This document shows positions 15,785-26,196 of a stretch of 45,990 bases of DNA, one piece after another. The notes beneath the pieces are model-generated. The model ran no database searches. It saw nothing but the letters and a program-made list of their open reading frames with translations, and was not told the DNA's origin. How positions within the stretch are numbered: the first letter of the stretch is position 1; each line of letters opens with the position of its first letter. Source of the DNA: Propionivibrio sp. (GTDB lineage Bacteria; Pseudomonadota; Gammaproteobacteria; Burkholderiales; Rhodocyclaceae); contig NZ_JAEUOI010000222.1 of the NCBI RefSeq assembly GCF_016790145.1, forward strand, positions 1-45,990. Reading direction: 5' to 3'. A program made the translations under genes and the position numbers.

Positions 15785-16594
15785 TTACATAAACAGCGAG
15801 CGGCCGCTCATGACCAGCCAGTCGCTCGCGCCCAGCAGTGGGCGGTGACGGAAAACATCGCCGCGCACGCGGCGGATTTTTTCAAGGATGCGCAGGCCGC
15901 CCTGGACGGTCAAACGGATTTCCCAGCCCATGCGCCCCGGCAGTTGATGAACCAACGGTGCGCCTTCAAGCAGCAGACGGCGTGTACGATCGGTCTGGTA
16001 ATCAAGCAGCGCCGCCCACCCGGCGCTCCAACGCCGTTCGGCGATCTGTGCTTCGTCGATGCCGAAGCGGGCGAGATCGGTTTGTGGGAGGTAGACGCGA
16101 TCCTTTTCCCAGTCGATGGCAATGTCCTGCCAGAAGTTGATCAACTGCAGCGCCGTGCAGATGCAATCCGAGCGCTGCAGGTTCTCGTTGCCGGCACGGT
16201 CGACAAGATGCACCAGCAGGCGACCGACCGGATTGGCCGAGCGTCGGCAGTAGTCGAGCAGTTCGGCCTCATCGGTGTAGCGCTTCTTGACAACATCCTG
16301 GGCGAAAGCGGCAAGCAGGTCGCGGAATAGTTGCAGCGGAAGATGCCACTCGCCGATCACCTCGGCCAGCTCGTTGAACGCTGGATCGGCCGGGCGTTGT
16401 CCACGTTCAATGCGCTCAAGTTCGGCGCCATACACCGCCAGCGCCTGGAGGCGTTCTGCATCGCCGGCTTCCCCCTCGTCGGCAATGTCGTCGGCTCCGC
16501 GTGCAAAACGGTAGATCGCCTCGATCGGGCGGCGCAGGCGTTTGGGCAGCAGGACAGACGCGACGGGAAAGTTTTCGTAATGATCTACGGACAT
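15785..16594 (-). CDS. hpnC: Hydroxysqualene synthase
   Basis: A 269-residue squalene/phytoene synthase family member. It begins MSVDHYENFPVASVLLPKRL, the typical HpnC N-terminus, then ARGADDIADEG with the first aspartate motif, and NFWQDIAIDWEKDRVYLP with the second. HpnC converts presqualene diphosphate to hydroxysqualene. A further upstream ATG would add 31 atypical residues, so the ATG at 16594 is chosen; no strong ribosome binding site is seen. It heads the hpnCDE operon and is divergent from tRNA-Leu. Confidence 0.92.
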   Translation of the reverse strand: MSVDHYENFPVASVLLPKRLRRPIEAIYRFARGADDIADEGEAGDAERLQALAVYGAELERIERGQRPADPAFNELAEVIGEWHLPLQLFRDLLAAFAQDVVKKRYTDEAELLDYCRRSANPVGRLLVHLVDRAGNENLQRSDCICTALQLINFWQDIAIDWEKDRVYLPQTDLARFGIDEAQIAERRWSAGWAALLDYQTDRTRRLLLEGAPLVHQLPGRMGWEIRLTVQGGLRILEKIRRVRGDVFRHRPLLGASDWLVMSGRSLFM

Positions 16595-16669
16595 TGCAGA
16601 TATCGTGGATAGCGCGCTGGATGGGTAGTGGTGATGTTTGCTCTCGGTCAAGCGTTCCAGCGGCAGCGG

Positions 16670-16699
16670 CTGACAGTATAGGTACATCTCGGTTAAAAT
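16670..16699 (+). promoter_or_regulatory. Candidate promoter for tRNA-Leu
   Basis: CTGACA (16670-16675) and TAAAAT (16694-16699) with an 18-bp spacer end 12 bp before the tRNA. The spacing is right for a stable-RNA promoter. Confidence 0.5.
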
Positions 16700-16711
16700 G
16701 GCCGATTAAGC

Positions 16712-16796
16712 GCGAGAGTGGCGGAATTGGTAGACGCACTGGATTTAGGTTCCAGCGCCGCAAGGCGTGGGGGTTCGACTCCCTTCTCTCGCACCA
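16712..16796 (+). tRNA. tRNA-Leu (anticodon UAG)
   Basis: An 85-nt class II tRNA with a 7-bp acceptor stem (16712-16718 with 16786-16792), a long variable arm and an encoded CCA. The anticodon loop TTTAGGT gives UAG. Confidence 0.96.
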
Positions 16797-16861
16797 TGGC
16801 CTGACTGATCGACTGAGCGGCAGATTATCAGCCCGAATTTTCAAGACTTCAAGGAATTTGA

Positions 16862-18193
16862 ATGGAAACCAACGCAACAACTAACCTCCCCGAAGCGGCG
16901 CTGCCAACCAACGCGCTCGAGCGTCGTCTGGATCTGACGGTGGCTATCGCCGATCTCGACCGGGAGATTGATCAGCGCCTGAGGCGGCTGGGCAAGAGCT
17001 TCAAGATGCCGGGCTTCCGTCCCGGCAAGGTGCCGGCGTCCATCGTCAAGCAGCAGCACGGCGATCAGGCGCGACACGAAGCGCTGAACGAAGCGCTTGA
17101 ACGTGCCTTTGGCGAGGCCGTCAAGAGCCGGCAACTGCGCGTTGCCGGCTACCCGAACATCGAGCCGAAGACCAGCGAAAGTTCGACGCATATCGAGTTT
17201 TCGGCCGTATTCGAGGTTTATCCCGAGATCACGCTGGGCGAGCTGAAGGACGTTGAAATCGAGCGCCCGGTGCTTGAGGTCGGCGCCGCTGAAATGGAGA
17301 GCACGCTGGCGGTCCTGCGCAAGCAACGCGTGCGTTACGAGCCGGTTGATCGCGCCGCCGCCGTGGGGGATCGGGTGACGATCGATTTTCTCGGCAAGAA
17401 GGACGGCGAGCCTTTCCATGGCGGTCAGGCCAATGACTATCACTTCGTGCTCGGCGAGGGCGCCATGCTGGCTGACTTCGAAAATGCGGTGATCGGCCTT
17501 AAGGCCGGCGAAGCCAAATCCTTCGACATGGTTTTTCCGGCGGACTATTCGGCCAAAGATCTGGCCGGTCAGAGCGTGACTTTCGCGATCAGCGTCAAGG
17601 AAGTTCGCGAGGCCATCCTGCCGGAGCTGGATGCCGATTTCGCCAGGGCGCTTGGCGTTGAGGACGGCGACATCGTCAAGATGCGCGCCGAGGTCGAAAC
17701 CAATCTGAAGCGCGAGGTCAAGAAGCGTTTGCAGGGCAAGGTCAAGGATCAGGTCATGGAGGCGCTGCTCAAGGCCAACCCGATCGACGTTCCAGGCGCA
17801 CTGGTTGAACTGGAAATTCAACGCCTGATGCAGGCCGCTCGCCAGGACATGGAGCAGCGGGGAGGCATCAAGATGAAGGACTTCCCGATGCAGCGCGAGT
17901 GGTTTGTCGACCAGGCCAGGCGTCGGGTCAGCCTGGGTCTCATTCTGTCAGAGATCGTCAAGGTTAATGAACTGCATGCCAAATCGGATCAGGTGAGGAC
18001 GATTGTCGAGGACGCGGCGCAAAGCTACGAGCATCCTGAGGAAGTCATCCGCTGGTACTATGCTCAACCGCAGCGTCTTGCCGAGATTGAAGGCGTGGCG
18101 ATCGAGGATAATGTCGTGGCCTGGGCACTATCCCGTGCACGGGTTGTCGATAAGACGGTCGCCTTTGACGAACTGATGGGTCAGAAGTCCTGA
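16862..18193 (+). CDS. tig: Trigger factor, ribosome-associated chaperone and prolyl isomerase
   Basis: A 443-residue trigger factor. The N-terminal ribosome-binding domain contains FRPGKVP in its GFRPGKVPASIVKQ signature. The FKBP-type isomerase domain runs about 155-245 (VGDRVTIDFLGKKDGEPF, then LGEGAMLADFENAVIGLKAGE), and the long helical C-terminal cradle follows. It binds at the ribosome exit tunnel and shields nascent chains. It comes first in the conserved tig-clpP-clpX-lon order; clpP starts 24 bp after its stop. AAGGA precedes the ATG by about 7 bases. Confidence 0.97.
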   Translation: METNATTNLPEAALPTNALERRLDLTVAIADLDREIDQRLRRLGKSFKMPGFRPGKVPASIVKQQHGDQARHEALNEALERAFGEAVKSRQLRVAGYPNIEPKTSESSTHIEFSAVFEVYPEITLGELKDVEIERPVLEVGAAEMESTLAVLRKQRVRYEPVDRAAAVGDRVTIDFLGKKDGEPFHGGQANDYHFVLGEGAMLADFENAVIGLKAGEAKSFDMVFPADYSAKDLAGQSVTFAISVKEVREAILPELDADFARALGVEDGDIVKMRAEVETNLKREVKKRLQGKVKDQVMEALLKANPIDVPGALVELEIQRLMQAARQDMEQRGGIKMKDFPMQREWFVDQARRRVSLGLILSEIVKVNELHAKSDQVRTIVEDAAQSYEHPEEVIRWYYAQPQRLAEIEGVAIEDNVVAWALSRARVVDKTVAFDELMGQKS

Positions 18194-18217
18194 TCGAAGG
18201 CATTACAAGGAGCTCGC

Positions 18218-18856
18218 ATGAAACAGAATCATTCGGAATTCGAAAACGGCTGGGATCCGCAGGCGCTGGGTATGGTGCCGATGGTTATCGAGCAAAGCGG
18301 ACGTGGCGAGCGGGCTTACGACATCTACTCGCGCCTGCTCAAGGAGCGCGTCATTTTTCTGGTTGGGCCGGTCAATGACATCACCGCCAATCTGGTCGTT
18401 GCGCAGCTTCTCTTCCTCGAAGCCGAGAATCCGGACAAGGACATCCACTTTTATATCAATTCGCCGGGCGGGTCGGTGTCGGCTGGAATGTCGATTTACG
18501 ATACCATGCAGTTCATCAAGCCCGATGTGTCGACACTGTGCATGGGGCAGGCCTGCTCGATGGGGGCCTTCCTGCTGACGGCCGGAATGAAAGGCAAGCG
18601 TTTCGCTCTGCCCAATTCTCGCGTGATGATTCATCAGCCGATGGGTGGTTTTCAGGGGCAGGCCTCGGATATTGCCATTCACGCCAAGGAGATTCTCGCC
18701 TTGCGCGCCAAACTCAATGAGATCATGGCGCATCATACCGGGCAACCGATTGAGCGAATCGAACGGGACACCGACCGTGATAATTTCCTTTCGGCTCAGG
18801 AAGCGGCAGAATACGGGTTGATCGACAAGGTGTTGGTCAGCCGTGAAGCAATCTGA
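18218..18856 (+). CDS. clpP: ATP-dependent Clp protease proteolytic subunit
   Basis: A 212-residue serine peptidase. The catalytic triad is visible: Ser114 in [12 protein letters not shown], His139 in [10 protein letters not shown] and Asp188 in [21 protein letters not shown] forms the oxyanion region. Length includes the short propeptide usual for proteobacterial ClpP. It assembles as a tetradecamer with ClpX, encoded next. AAGGAG sits 6 bases before the ATG. Confidence 0.98.
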   Translation: MKQNHSEFENGWDPQALGMVPMVIEQSGRGERAYDIYSRLLKERVIFLVGPVNDITANLVVAQLLFLEAENPDKDIHFYINSPGGSVSAGMSIYDTMQFIKPDVSTLCMGQACSMGAFLLTAGMKGKRFALPNSRVMIHQPMGGFQGQASDIAIHAKEILALRAKLNEIMAHHTGQPIERIERDTDRDNFLSAQEAAEYGLIDKVLVSREAI

Positions 18857-18912
18857 CTTCGGGTTTGGTTTCAGGATTGAATCAATCGCCACTTGAAATG
18901 AGGTAGGCCGAG

Positions 18913-20184
18913 ATGGCTGAAAAGAAAAGCGGCAGCGAAAAATTGCTCTATTGTTCATTCTGCGGCAAGAGCCAGCATGAGGTGAAAAAGCTCATCGCCG
19001 GGCCGTCGGTGTTTATCTGTGACGAGTGCATCGAGCTGTGCAACGATATCGTTCGCGACGAGATTTCCGCCGACCAGGGCGGCAAGGTCGCCAAGAGCGA
19101 TCTGCCGACACCGAAAGAGATTTCAGGCTTGCTTGATCAGTACGTGATCGGGCAGGAACCGGCCAAGCGGATTCTGTCGGTGGCGGTGTATAACCACTAC
19201 AAGCGGCTGCGTCATCGCGGCAAGGCAAACGACGACATCGAACTGGCCAAGAGCAACATTCTGCTCATCGGGCCGACCGGTTCCGGCAAGACGCTGCTGG
19301 CGCAAACGCTGGCGCGCATGCTCAATGTGCCTTTCGTGATGGCCGATGCAACGACGCTGACCGAAGCCGGTTATGTCGGCGAAGATGTCGAGAACATCAT
19401 CCAGAAACTGTTGCAGAAGTGCGATTACGACACCGAAAAAGCACAGCAGGGCATCGTCTATATCGACGAGATCGACAAGATTTCGCGCAAGTCGGATAAC
19501 CCCTCGATTACGCGCGATGTGTCAGGCGAAGGCGTGCAGCAGGCCTTGCTCAAGCTGATCGAAGGAACGGTCGCTTCGGTGCCGCCGCAGGGCGGGCGCA
19601 AGCATCCGAATCAGGATTTCGTGCAGGTTGACACGACCAATATTCTCTTTCTTTGCGGTGGTGCCTTCGACGGACTGGAGAAAGTCATCCGCAATCGCTC
19701 CGAGCGCGGCGGCATGGGCTTTGGCGCCGAGGTGAAGAGCAAGGATGACAAGAAGGCGATCGGCGAAGTGTTGCGCACGGTCGAACCTGAAGACCTGATC
19801 AAATTCGGTCTGATACCCGAACTGATCGGCCGTCTGCCGGTGATTGCCACGCTGGAGGAACTATCCACCGAGGCCCTGGTACAAATTCTCATCGAACCGA
19901 AGAATGCTCTTGTCAAGCAATATCAGAAGCTGTTCTCGATGGAAGGCGTCGAGCTCGAAATTCGTCCGGCCGCGATGACCGCCATAGCCAAGCGTGCGCT
20001 TGAACGCAAGACCGGCGCGCGCGGCCTGCGTTCGATTCTTGAATCGGTGCTGCTCGATACCATGTACGAACTTCCGGGCATGGAGAATGTCTCAAAGGTG
20101 GTCATTGACGAGAACATGATCAGCAGTGATGCCAAGCCGATTCTGATCTACGCCGATCAGCCCAAGGTTTCGGGTTCCAACTGA
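18913..20184 (+). CDS. clpX: Clp protease ATP-binding subunit ClpX
   Basis: A 423-residue AAA+ unfoldase. The N-terminal zinc-binding domain has Cys14, Cys17, Cys36 and Cys39. Walker A is GPTGSGKT at 120-127, Walker B is IVYIDEIDK, and the pore loop region and [11 protein letters not shown] sensor 2 are present. It selects tagged substrates and feeds them to ClpP. It lies 56 bp after clpP in the same operon, with GAGGTAGG before the ATG. Confidence 0.98.
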   Translation: MAEKKSGSEKLLYCSFCGKSQHEVKKLIAGPSVFICDECIELCNDIVRDEISADQGGKVAKSDLPTPKEISGLLDQYVIGQEPAKRILSVAVYNHYKRLRHRGKANDDIELAKSNILLIGPTGSGKTLLAQTLARMLNVPFVMADATTLTEAGYVGEDVENIIQKLLQKCDYDTEKAQQGIVYIDEIDKISRKSDNPSITRDVSGEGVQQALLKLIEGTVASVPPQGGRKHPNQDFVQVDTTNILFLCGGAFDGLEKVIRNRSERGGMGFGAEVKSKDDKKAIGEVLRTVEPEDLIKFGLIPELIGRLPVIATLEELSTEALVQILIEPKNALVKQYQKLFSMEGVELEIRPAAMTAIAKRALERKTGARGLRSILESVLLDTMYELPGMENVSKVVIDENMISSDAKPILIYADQPKVSGSN

Positions 20185-20277
20185 TTTCCAACTGAAGCGT
20201 GTGGCCGCCACCTGCGGCTTGAAATATTGCTTCATGCCCCCATTTCGGGAATTGAATCTCACCAATCGAGCAAATTG

Positions 20278-22692
20278 ATGCCCACCAATCTTCCCCTCTC
20301 TGCCGAGCCCGTTGAACTGCCCTTGCTGCCCCTGCGCGACGTGGTGGTTTTTCCGCACATGGTGATCCCGCTCTTTGTCGGGCGGCCCAAGTCGATCAAG
20401 GCGCTTGAAGTCGCCATGGAAGCCGGCAAGGCGATCCTGCTGGTCGCGCAGAAGTCGGCCGTCAAGGACGAGCCCGAAGCCGAGGATCTTTACAGCATCG
20501 GCTGTGTGGCCAATATTCTGCAAATGTTGAAGTTGCCCGACGGCACCGTCAAGGTACTGGTCGAGGGCACGCAGCGTGCGCATGTTGACTCTATTGAATC
20601 CCGCGATGAAATGTTTGTCGCTTCGGCGCGTCCGCTGGCAGAAGAAGACGGGGTCGATCACGAAGTCGAAGGCCTGCGCCGCGCGGTGATCTCGCAGTTT
20701 GACCAGTACGTCAAGCTCAACAAGAAAATTCCACCGGAAATCCTGACCTCGATTGCCAGTATCGAAGAAGCCGGTCGCCTGGCCGACACCATCGCTGCAC
20801 ACTTGCCGCTCAAGATTGAGCAGAAGCAGGAAGTGCTTGAGATGTTCGGGATTCGCCCGCGTATCGAGCAACTGCTCTCACAACTTGAAACTGAAATCGA
20901 CATTCTGCAGGTCGAGAAGCGCATCCGTGGTCGCGTCAAGCGCCAGATGGAAAAGAGCCAGCGCGAGTATTACCTCAACGAGCAGGTCAAGGCGATTCAG
21001 AAGGAATTGGGCGAAGGCGAAGAGGGAGCCGATTTCGACGAACTTGAAAAGAAGGTCAAAGCCGCCGGCATGAGCAAGGAAGGTCTGACCAAGGCGCAGT
21101 CGGAACTCAAGAAACTCAAACTGATGTCACCGATGTCGGCCGAAGCCTCCGTCGTGCGCAATTTCATCGAGACGCTGATCAACCTGCCGTGGCGCAAGAA
21201 GACGCGTATCAGCAAGGATCTGGCCGAGGCCGGCAAGGTTCTCGACCGGGATCACTGGGGACTGGAGAAGGTCAAGGAACGCATCATCGAGTATCTCGCC
21301 GTGCAACAGCGCGTGGACAAGTTGAAGGCACCCATTCTCTGTCTGGTCGGGCCTCCGGGAGTTGGCAAGACTTCCCTTGGCCAGTCGATCGCCAGCGCGA
21401 CCGGGCGCAAGTTCGTTCGCATGAGCCTCGGTGGCGTGCGTGACGAAGCCGAGATTCGGGGTCACCGTCGCACCTACATCGGTTCGATGCCGGGAAAGAT
21501 CCTGCAGAACATGACCAAGGTGGCGGTCAAGAATCCGCTTTTCCTGCTCGACGAAGTCGACAAGATGGGCCAGGACTTCCGTGGCGACCCGAGTTCGGCG
21601 CTGCTCGAGGTGCTTGATCCCGAGCAGAATTCAACTTTCGTCGATCACTACGTAGAAGTCGAATACGACCTCTCGGAAGTAATGTTCGTGGCCACGGCCA
21701 ATACGCTGAATATCCCGGCTCCCCTGCTTGATCGAATGGAAGTGATTCGCCTCTCCGGGTACACCGAGGACGAGAAGATCAACATCGCCCATCGATATCT
21801 GCTGCCCAAGCAGATGAAGAGCAACGGCCTGAAAAAGACCGAGCTGACGGTGGCCGAAAGCGCCTTGCGGGACATCGTTCGCTACTACACCCGCGAAGCC
21901 GGGGTGCGTGCTCTTGAGCGGGATATCTCGAAGATCTGCCGCAAGGTCGTGAAGACCCTACTGCTCAAAAAGAGCCAGAAGCGGCTTGCGGTCAGTGCGC
22001 GCAATCTAGACAAGTTCCTTGGTGTTCGCCGTTACAATTTCGGCATGGCCGAACGTGAAAACCAGATCGGGCAGGTTACCGGCCTGGCATGGACCGAAGT
22101 GGGCGGCGAGTTGCTGACCATCGAAGCGGTCGTGCTGCCCGGCAAGGGCAAGACGATTACCACCGGAAAGCTCGGTGAGGTGATGCAGGAATCGATTCAG
22201 GCCGCATTGTCGGTGGTCAGAAAGCGCTCACGCTCATTGGGCATTGCCGACGATTTTTATCAGAAGAGCGACATTCACATTCACTTGCCGGAAGGTGCCA
22301 TTCCCAAGGATGGTCCTTCGGCGGGGGTCGGTATCTGCACGGCGATGGTCTCGGTGCTGTCGGGTATACCGGTGTGTTGCGATGTGGCGATGACCGGCGA
22401 GATAACCTTGCGCGGCGAAGTCCTGCCGATTGGCGGGCTCAAGGAAAAACTCCTGGCCGCTGTACGTGGCGGCCTCGGACGTGTGCTGATTCCCGAGGAG
22501 AATGTGCGGGATCTCGCCGAGATTCCGGACAACATCAAGAACAAACTGGAAATCATCCCGGTCAAGTGGATTGATCAGGTGCTTGAACTGGCGCTTGAGC
22601 GTTTGCCTGTGGCCTTGCCGGAAGAAGAAACCACGCCCGCAGTTGGTGCAGGAAGCGAGAACGCGTCTGCACAATCCATCGTTACCCATTGA
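20278..22692 (+). CDS. lon: Lon protease, housekeeping copy
   Basis: An 804-residue LonA protease. The LON domain begins [20 protein letters not shown]; Walker A is GPPGVGKT about 358-365; Walker B is LFLLDEVDK. The Ser-Lys dyad is Ser681 in KDGPSAGV and Lys724 in GGLKEKLL. It degrades misfolded and regulatory proteins. The ATG at 20278 gives the usual N-terminus; an upstream TTG at 20227 in frame is less likely. It lies about 90 bp after clpX and belongs to the conserved clpPX-lon-hupB block. Confidence 0.97.
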   Translation: MPTNLPLSAEPVELPLLPLRDVVVFPHMVIPLFVGRPKSIKALEVAMEAGKAILLVAQKSAVKDEPEAEDLYSIGCVANILQMLKLPDGTVKVLVEGTQRAHVDSIESRDEMFVASARPLAEEDGVDHEVEGLRRAVISQFDQYVKLNKKIPPEILTSIASIEEAGRLADTIAAHLPLKIEQKQEVLEMFGIRPRIEQLLSQLETEIDILQVEKRIRGRVKRQMEKSQREYYLNEQVKAIQKELGEGEEGADFDELEKKVKAAGMSKEGLTKAQSELKKLKLMSPMSAEASVVRNFIETLINLPWRKKTRISKDLAEAGKVLDRDHWGLEKVKERIIEYLAVQQRVDKLKAPILCLVGPPGVGKTSLGQSIASATGRKFVRMSLGGVRDEAEIRGHRRTYIGSMPGKILQNMTKVAVKNPLFLLDEVDKMGQDFRGDPSSALLEVLDPEQNSTFVDHYVEVEYDLSEVMFVATANTLNIPAPLLDRMEVIRLSGYTEDEKINIAHRYLLPKQMKSNGLKKTELTVAESALRDIVRYYTREAGVRALERDISKICRKVVKTLLLKKSQKRLAVSARNLDKFLGVRRYNFGMAERENQIGQVTGLAWTEVGGELLTIEAVVLPGKGKTITTGKLGEVMQESIQAALSVVRKRSRSLGIADDFYQKSDIHIHLPEGAIPKDGPSAGVGICTAMVSVLSGIPVCCDVAMTGEITLRGEVLPIGGLKEKLLAAVRGGLGRVLIPEENVRDLAEIPDNIKNKLEIIPVKWIDQVLELALERLPVALPEEETTPAVGAGSENASAQSIVTH

Positions 22693-22772
22693 TTAAATAT
22701 AAAAGTACGATTGAATAAAACTTACGGCATGCTTACACCTTTTCGGGTGCAGCGAAATCTTCCAGAATCCCC

Positions 22773-22802
22773 TTGACACAAGGTTTTCAGCCTTGTTATA
22801 AG
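22773..22802 (+). promoter_or_regulatory. Strong sigma70 promoter for hupB, with an internal palindrome
   Basis: TTGACA (22773-22778) and TATAAG (22797-22802) with an 18-bp spacer and a TGT extended -10. The spacer is almost filled by an inverted repeat, ACAAGG (22778-22783) and CCTTGT (22791-22796), which could be an operator. It lies about 48 bp before the hupB start. Confidence 0.75.
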
Positions 22803-22850
22803 AGCGGTACAGGGCTTCCTGTTCTTCCATAATCAATCCAAGGGGACATC

Positions 22851-23123
22851 GTGAATAAATCTGAAATGATTGATCAAATCGCCAAGTCTGCTGATCTGTC
22901 CAAGGCTGCCGCCGGTCGCGCACTCGATGCAACCATTGCTGCCGTGAAGACCTCCCTCAAGAAGGGTGGCATGGTAACACTGGTTGGATTCGGGACTTTT
23001 TATCTGAGCAAGCGCGCGGCCCGGAGTGGACGTAACCCGCGCACTGGCGCATCAATCAAGATCAAGGCAGCAAAAGTGCCGAAGTTTCGCCCTGGCAAAG
23101 GCCTCAAGGATGCTGTAAACTGA
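22851..23123 (+). CDS. hupB: DNA-binding protein HU-beta
   Basis: A 90-residue histone-like protein starting with GTG, with AAGGGGA placed 7 bases before it. Family marks are [20 protein letters not shown], the VTLVGFGTF core and the arm [20 protein letters not shown] with the intercalating proline region, then [10 protein letters not shown]. It binds and bends DNA as a dimer and compacts the nucleoid. It has its own promoter after lon and may read through into tRNA-Val and tRNA-Asp. Confidence 0.97.
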   Translation: MNKSEMIDQIAKSADLSKAAAGRALDATIAAVKTSLKKGGMVTLVGFGTFYLSKRAARSGRNPRTGASIKIKAAKVPKFRPGKGLKDAVN

Positions 23124-23149
23124 CAGGCTTTGTGCTTCAGTAGCCGTTT

Positions 23150-23225
23150 GGGTGCTTAGCTCAGTTGGTAGAGCGCTAGCCTTACAAGCTGGATGTCGGC
23201 GGTTCGAGCCCGTCAGCACCCACCA
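23150..23225 (+). tRNA. tRNA-Val (anticodon UAC)
   Basis: A 76-nt tRNA with a perfect acceptor stem and encoded CCA. The loop CTTACAA gives UAC. It lies 26 bp after hupB without a clear promoter of its own. Confidence 0.96.
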
Positions 23226-23278
23226 GAGATGTAGATCAATGTGCTTTCTTTCGTAAAATATTTCCTGATGACACCTTG

Positions 23279-23355
23279 GGAGTGGTAGTTCAGTTGGTTA
23301 GAATACCGGCCTGTCACGCCGGGGGTCGCGGGTTCGAGTCCCGTCCACTCCGCCA
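23279..23355 (+). tRNA. tRNA-Asp (anticodon GUC), copy 1
   Basis: A 77-nt tRNA with encoded CCA; loop CTGTCAC gives GUC. It is identical over its whole length to the minus-strand copy at 35584-35660. Confidence 0.97.
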
Positions 23356-23362
23356 CTACCGG

Positions 23363-23388
23363 AAGGCGAACGAGAGTTCGCCTTTTTT
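23363..23388 (+). terminator. Intrinsic terminator after tRNA-Asp
   Basis: A 9-bp stem (23363-23371 with 23376-23384), loop GAGA, followed by Ts. It ends the hupB-tRNA transcript just before ppiD. Confidence 0.9.
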
Positions 23389-23424
23389 GTTTTGATATTC
23401 CAATTGACCTAGCGGGCAATCACC

Positions 23425-25329
23425 ATGTTCGACGCCATACGCAACAACAAGAAAATCGTTCAAATATTTCTTGCGCTCATTGCTTTGCCATTTGCCTTCT
23501 TCGGTGTTGATTCCTACGTCAGGAACTCGGGGGCGGGGAGTGACCTGGCCAGCGTCGGTGATACGAAAATCACCATTCCCCAGTTTGAGCAGGCCTTGCG
23601 TGAGCGCCAGGATCAAATGCGTCAGGCGCTTGGCGCAAATTACAAGCCGGAAATGATGAATTCGCCTGAAGCGAAGCTGGCTGTCCTTGACTCGCTGGTT
23701 GATCAACGCCTGTTGCTGCTTGAGGCGGGAAAGAACCGCTTGCAGACCAGTGACGATGTCTTGCGCGAAGTCATCAGCAAAATCCCCTCGCTACAGGAGA
23801 ACGGTCAGTTTTCAATGGAGCGCTACGAATCGGCATTGCGTGCCCAGGGCATGTCACGGCCGCAGTTCGAGGCCAGACTGCGACAGGATTTGACGCTTCA
23901 GCAACTGATCGGGGCCGTCGGCGATGCAGCTTTTGTTTCACAGACCCAGGTAGATGCCATGTTGCGCATGCAGTCCGAGGAGCGCCAGTTCAGCGAGTTC
24001 CGGATTGCTCCCGAGCAATTTGCCGACAAGGTCAAGATCGAGACCTCGGCGGTGCAGAATTTCTACGAAGACAACAAGGCCCTGTTCGAAGTGCCGGAAC
24101 AGGTCAAGGCCGAGTATCTGGTATTGTCGCTTGACACGATCCTTGGGCAGGTCACGCTCGCTGATGGCGAGGTCAAGGCCTGGTACGACAGCCACAAGGA
24201 GCGCTACGAGCAGGCCGAGGAGCGGCGGGCTAGCCATATTCTGATCATGACCGATGCGGACACGGACAAGAAAAAAGCAAGAGCCAAGGCGGAAGAAGTG
24301 CTCAAGGAGGTAAACAAATCACCCATGAAATTTGCCGAACTGGCCAAACAGTATTCGCAGGACCCCGGCTCCGCCGAAAAGGGCGGTGACCTTGGTTTCT
24401 TTAGCCGCGGCATGATGGTCAAGGCCTTTGACGACAGCGTCTTCAAGCAGAAGGAAGGTGAGATTTCCGGTCTGGTGCAATCCGAATTCGGCTATCACAT
24501 CATCAAGGTTACCGGCATCAAGGCCGGCAAGCTGCGTTCGATCGAGGAGGCTCGCCCCGAAATCGAGGCGGAACTGAAACGTCAGGCCGCTTCGCGAAAA
24601 TTTGCCGAGGCGGCCGAGGTGTTCACCAACATGGTCTACGAGCAGTCGGACAGCCTGCAGCCGGTGGCCGAGAAGTTCAAGCTGAAAATCCAGCAGTCCG
24701 CCTGGTTGCCAAAAAAACCTGATCCGAAAGTCATGGCCACACTCGGACCATTGGCCAACGAAAAAATACTCTCCGCGCTCTTTGCCGAGGATGCCGTGAA
24801 GAACAGGCGAAATACCGAAGCCGTCGAAATTGCGCCTAACACGCTGCTCGCCGCGCGCGTGCTTGAGTACGTGCCGGCGGCCAGCAAGCCATTCGATACC
24901 GTCAAAGCCGATATAGAGAAGCTGCTGAAGTTGCGGGAAGTAGCCGCACTGGCCAGGAGTTCCGGCGAAGCCAGGCTGGCCGAGTTGAAAAAAGGTGGCG
25001 AGGACAAACTGGCCTGGTCGCCGGTCAAGAGCGCTTCACGCATGCAGAGTCGCCAGTTGCCACCGGCGGCCTTGCAGGCCCTGTTCAAGGCCGATGTCCA
25101 GAATCTGCCGGCGTATGTCGGCGCCGGGGATGACGGCAGCTACATGCTCTACAAGATTGTAAAGGTCAGCCATCCGGAAAAAATCGATGAGAAAGCGCGC
25201 CATGAGATGCAGCGTGAATATGGTGCGCTGGTTGGCCAGGAGGAATTGGCGGCGTATCTTGCTGGACTGCGCATGCGCTACAAGATCAATATCAACACGG
25301 CAGCACTAGCCTCAAAAGAGCGACAGTAA
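23425..25329 (+). CDS. ppiD: Periplasmic folding chaperone PpiD (SurA-N and PpiC-type domains)
   Basis: A 634-residue inner-membrane-anchored protein. One N-terminal membrane helix is at about 12-30 (IFLALIALPFAFFGVD), then a SurA-like chaperone region (FSMERYESALRAQGMSRPQFE), a parvulin-type domain about 268-365 (RRASHILIMTD ... FAELAKQYSQDPGSAEKGGDLGFF ... FGYHIIKV, each piece visible in order), and a C-terminal region. PpiD sits at the Sec translocon and helps release exported proteins. It follows the clpPX-lon-hupB block as in E. coli and many betaproteobacteria. Confidence 0.93.
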   Translation: MFDAIRNNKKIVQIFLALIALPFAFFGVDSYVRNSGAGSDLASVGDTKITIPQFEQALRERQDQMRQALGANYKPEMMNSPEAKLAVLDSLVDQRLLLLEAGKNRLQTSDDVLREVISKIPSLQENGQFSMERYESALRAQGMSRPQFEARLRQDLTLQQLIGAVGDAAFVSQTQVDAMLRMQSEERQFSEFRIAPEQFADKVKIETSAVQNFYEDNKALFEVPEQVKAEYLVLSLDTILGQVTLADGEVKAWYDSHKERYEQAEERRASHILIMTDADTDKKKARAKAEEVLKEVNKSPMKFAELAKQYSQDPGSAEKGGDLGFFSRGMMVKAFDDSVFKQKEGEISGLVQSEFGYHIIKVTGIKAGKLRSIEEARPEIEAELKRQAASRKFAEAAEVFTNMVYEQSDSLQPVAEKFKLKIQQSAWLPKKPDPKVMATLGPLANEKILSALFAEDAVKNRRNTEAVEIAPNTLLAARVLEYVPAASKPFDTVKADIEKLLKLREVAALARSSGEARLAELKKGGEDKLAWSPVKSASRMQSRQLPPAALQALFKADVQNLPAYVGAGDDGSYMLYKIVKVSHPEKIDEKARHEMQREYGALVGQEELAAYLAGLRMRYKININTAALASKERQ

Positions 25330-25361
25330 AAAAACTGGAGCACGATACAAACCTACCAACG

Positions 25362-25385
25362 CCGGCGGGAAAAATCGCCGGTTTC
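25362..25385 (+). terminator. Hairpin between the converging ppiD and fabI
   Basis: CCGGCG (25362-25367) pairs with CGCCGG (25376-25381) around an A-rich loop, followed by a weak T-rich stretch. It is placed to serve the end of ppiD and perhaps fabI on the other strand. Confidence 0.6.
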
Positions 25386-25398
25386 GTCTTGATAAATC

Positions 25399-26196
25399 TC
25401 AGGGCAGAGGATCGGCGTTGCCGAGTGCGGTGGTATTCAGTCCGCCATCGACGTACATGATTTCGCCGGTAATGGCACTGGCCAGATCGGAGAGCATGAA
25501 CGCTGCCGCGTTCCCGACTTCGTCGATCGTTATGTTGCGCCGCAAGGGGGCATTGTGGGCGTTATAGGCCAGCAGTTTGCCGAAATTGCCGATGCCGGAA
25601 GCCGCCAGCGTCTTGATCGGACCGGCTGAAATGGCATTGGCGCGAATGCCCTGGGGCCCGAGGCAGAAGGCCAGATAGCGCGTCGCCGCTTCGAGGCTGG
25701 CTTTGGCCAGCCCCATGGTGTTGTAGTTCGGCATGGTGCGCTCCGCACCCAGGTAGGAAAGCGCAAGCACGGCCGCCTTGTTGCCTTTCAGCAGCAGTGG
25801 GCGTGCGGCCTTGACCAGTGCCGGATAGCTGTAGGAAGAAACATCGTGGGCAATGCGGAACGATTCGCGCGAGATGCCGTCGAGAAAGTCACCCTCGATG
25901 GCCTCGGTGGGGGCATAAGCAATCGAATGCAGCAGCCCGTCAAGGCCTTGCCAGTGTGTCGCCAGATCGGCAAAGAGTTTGTCGATCTGGGCATCGTCGG
26001 AGACGTCGCACCTGAAAACCAGGGTGCTGTCGAATTCGGCGGCGAATTTGTTGATGCGATCAAGGAAACGATCGTTCTGGTAGGTAAAGGCCAGCGTTGC
26101 ACCTTCACGATGGCAGGCCTTGGCGATGCCGTAGGCGATCGAGTGCTTCGACAGCACTCCGGTTATCAGAATGCGCTTGTCTGTGAGGAATCCCAT
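25399..26196 (-). CDS. fabI: Enoyl-[acyl-carrier-protein] reductase (NADH)
   Basis: A 265-residue short-chain dehydrogenase-type reductase. It has the modified glycine motif [19 protein letters not shown] and the active-site set Tyr148, Tyr158 and Lys165 in [20 protein letters not shown], equal in spacing to E. coli FabI Tyr146/Tyr156/Lys163. It carries out the last reduction in each round of fatty-acid elongation. It is a single gene, convergent with ppiD and divergent from the peptide transporter. Confidence 0.97.
   Translation of the reverse strand: MGFLTDKRILITGVLSKHSIAYGIAKACHREGATLAFTYQNDRFLDRINKFAAEFDSTLVFRCDVSDDAQIDKLFADLATHWQGLDGLLHSIAYAPTEAIEGDFLDGISRESFRIAHDVSSYSYPALVKAARPLLLKGNKAAVLALSYLGAERTMPNYNTMGLAKASLEAATRYLAFCLGPQGIRANAISAGPIKTLAASGIGNFGKLLAYNAHNAPLRRNITIDEVGNAAAFMLSDLASAITGEIMYVDGGLNTTALGNADPLP

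Noticed and set aside
16416-16880. Minus-strand frame with RESNPHALRRWNLNPVRLP
   Set aside because: Antisense reading of tRNA-Leu and the hpnC region; the tRNA and hpnC explain the sequence.
23213-23419. Minus-strand frame reading ...EWTGLEPATPGVTGRYSN...
   Set aside because: It is the antisense translation of tRNA-Asp, a well-known false protein. The same artefact occurs over 35361-35768.
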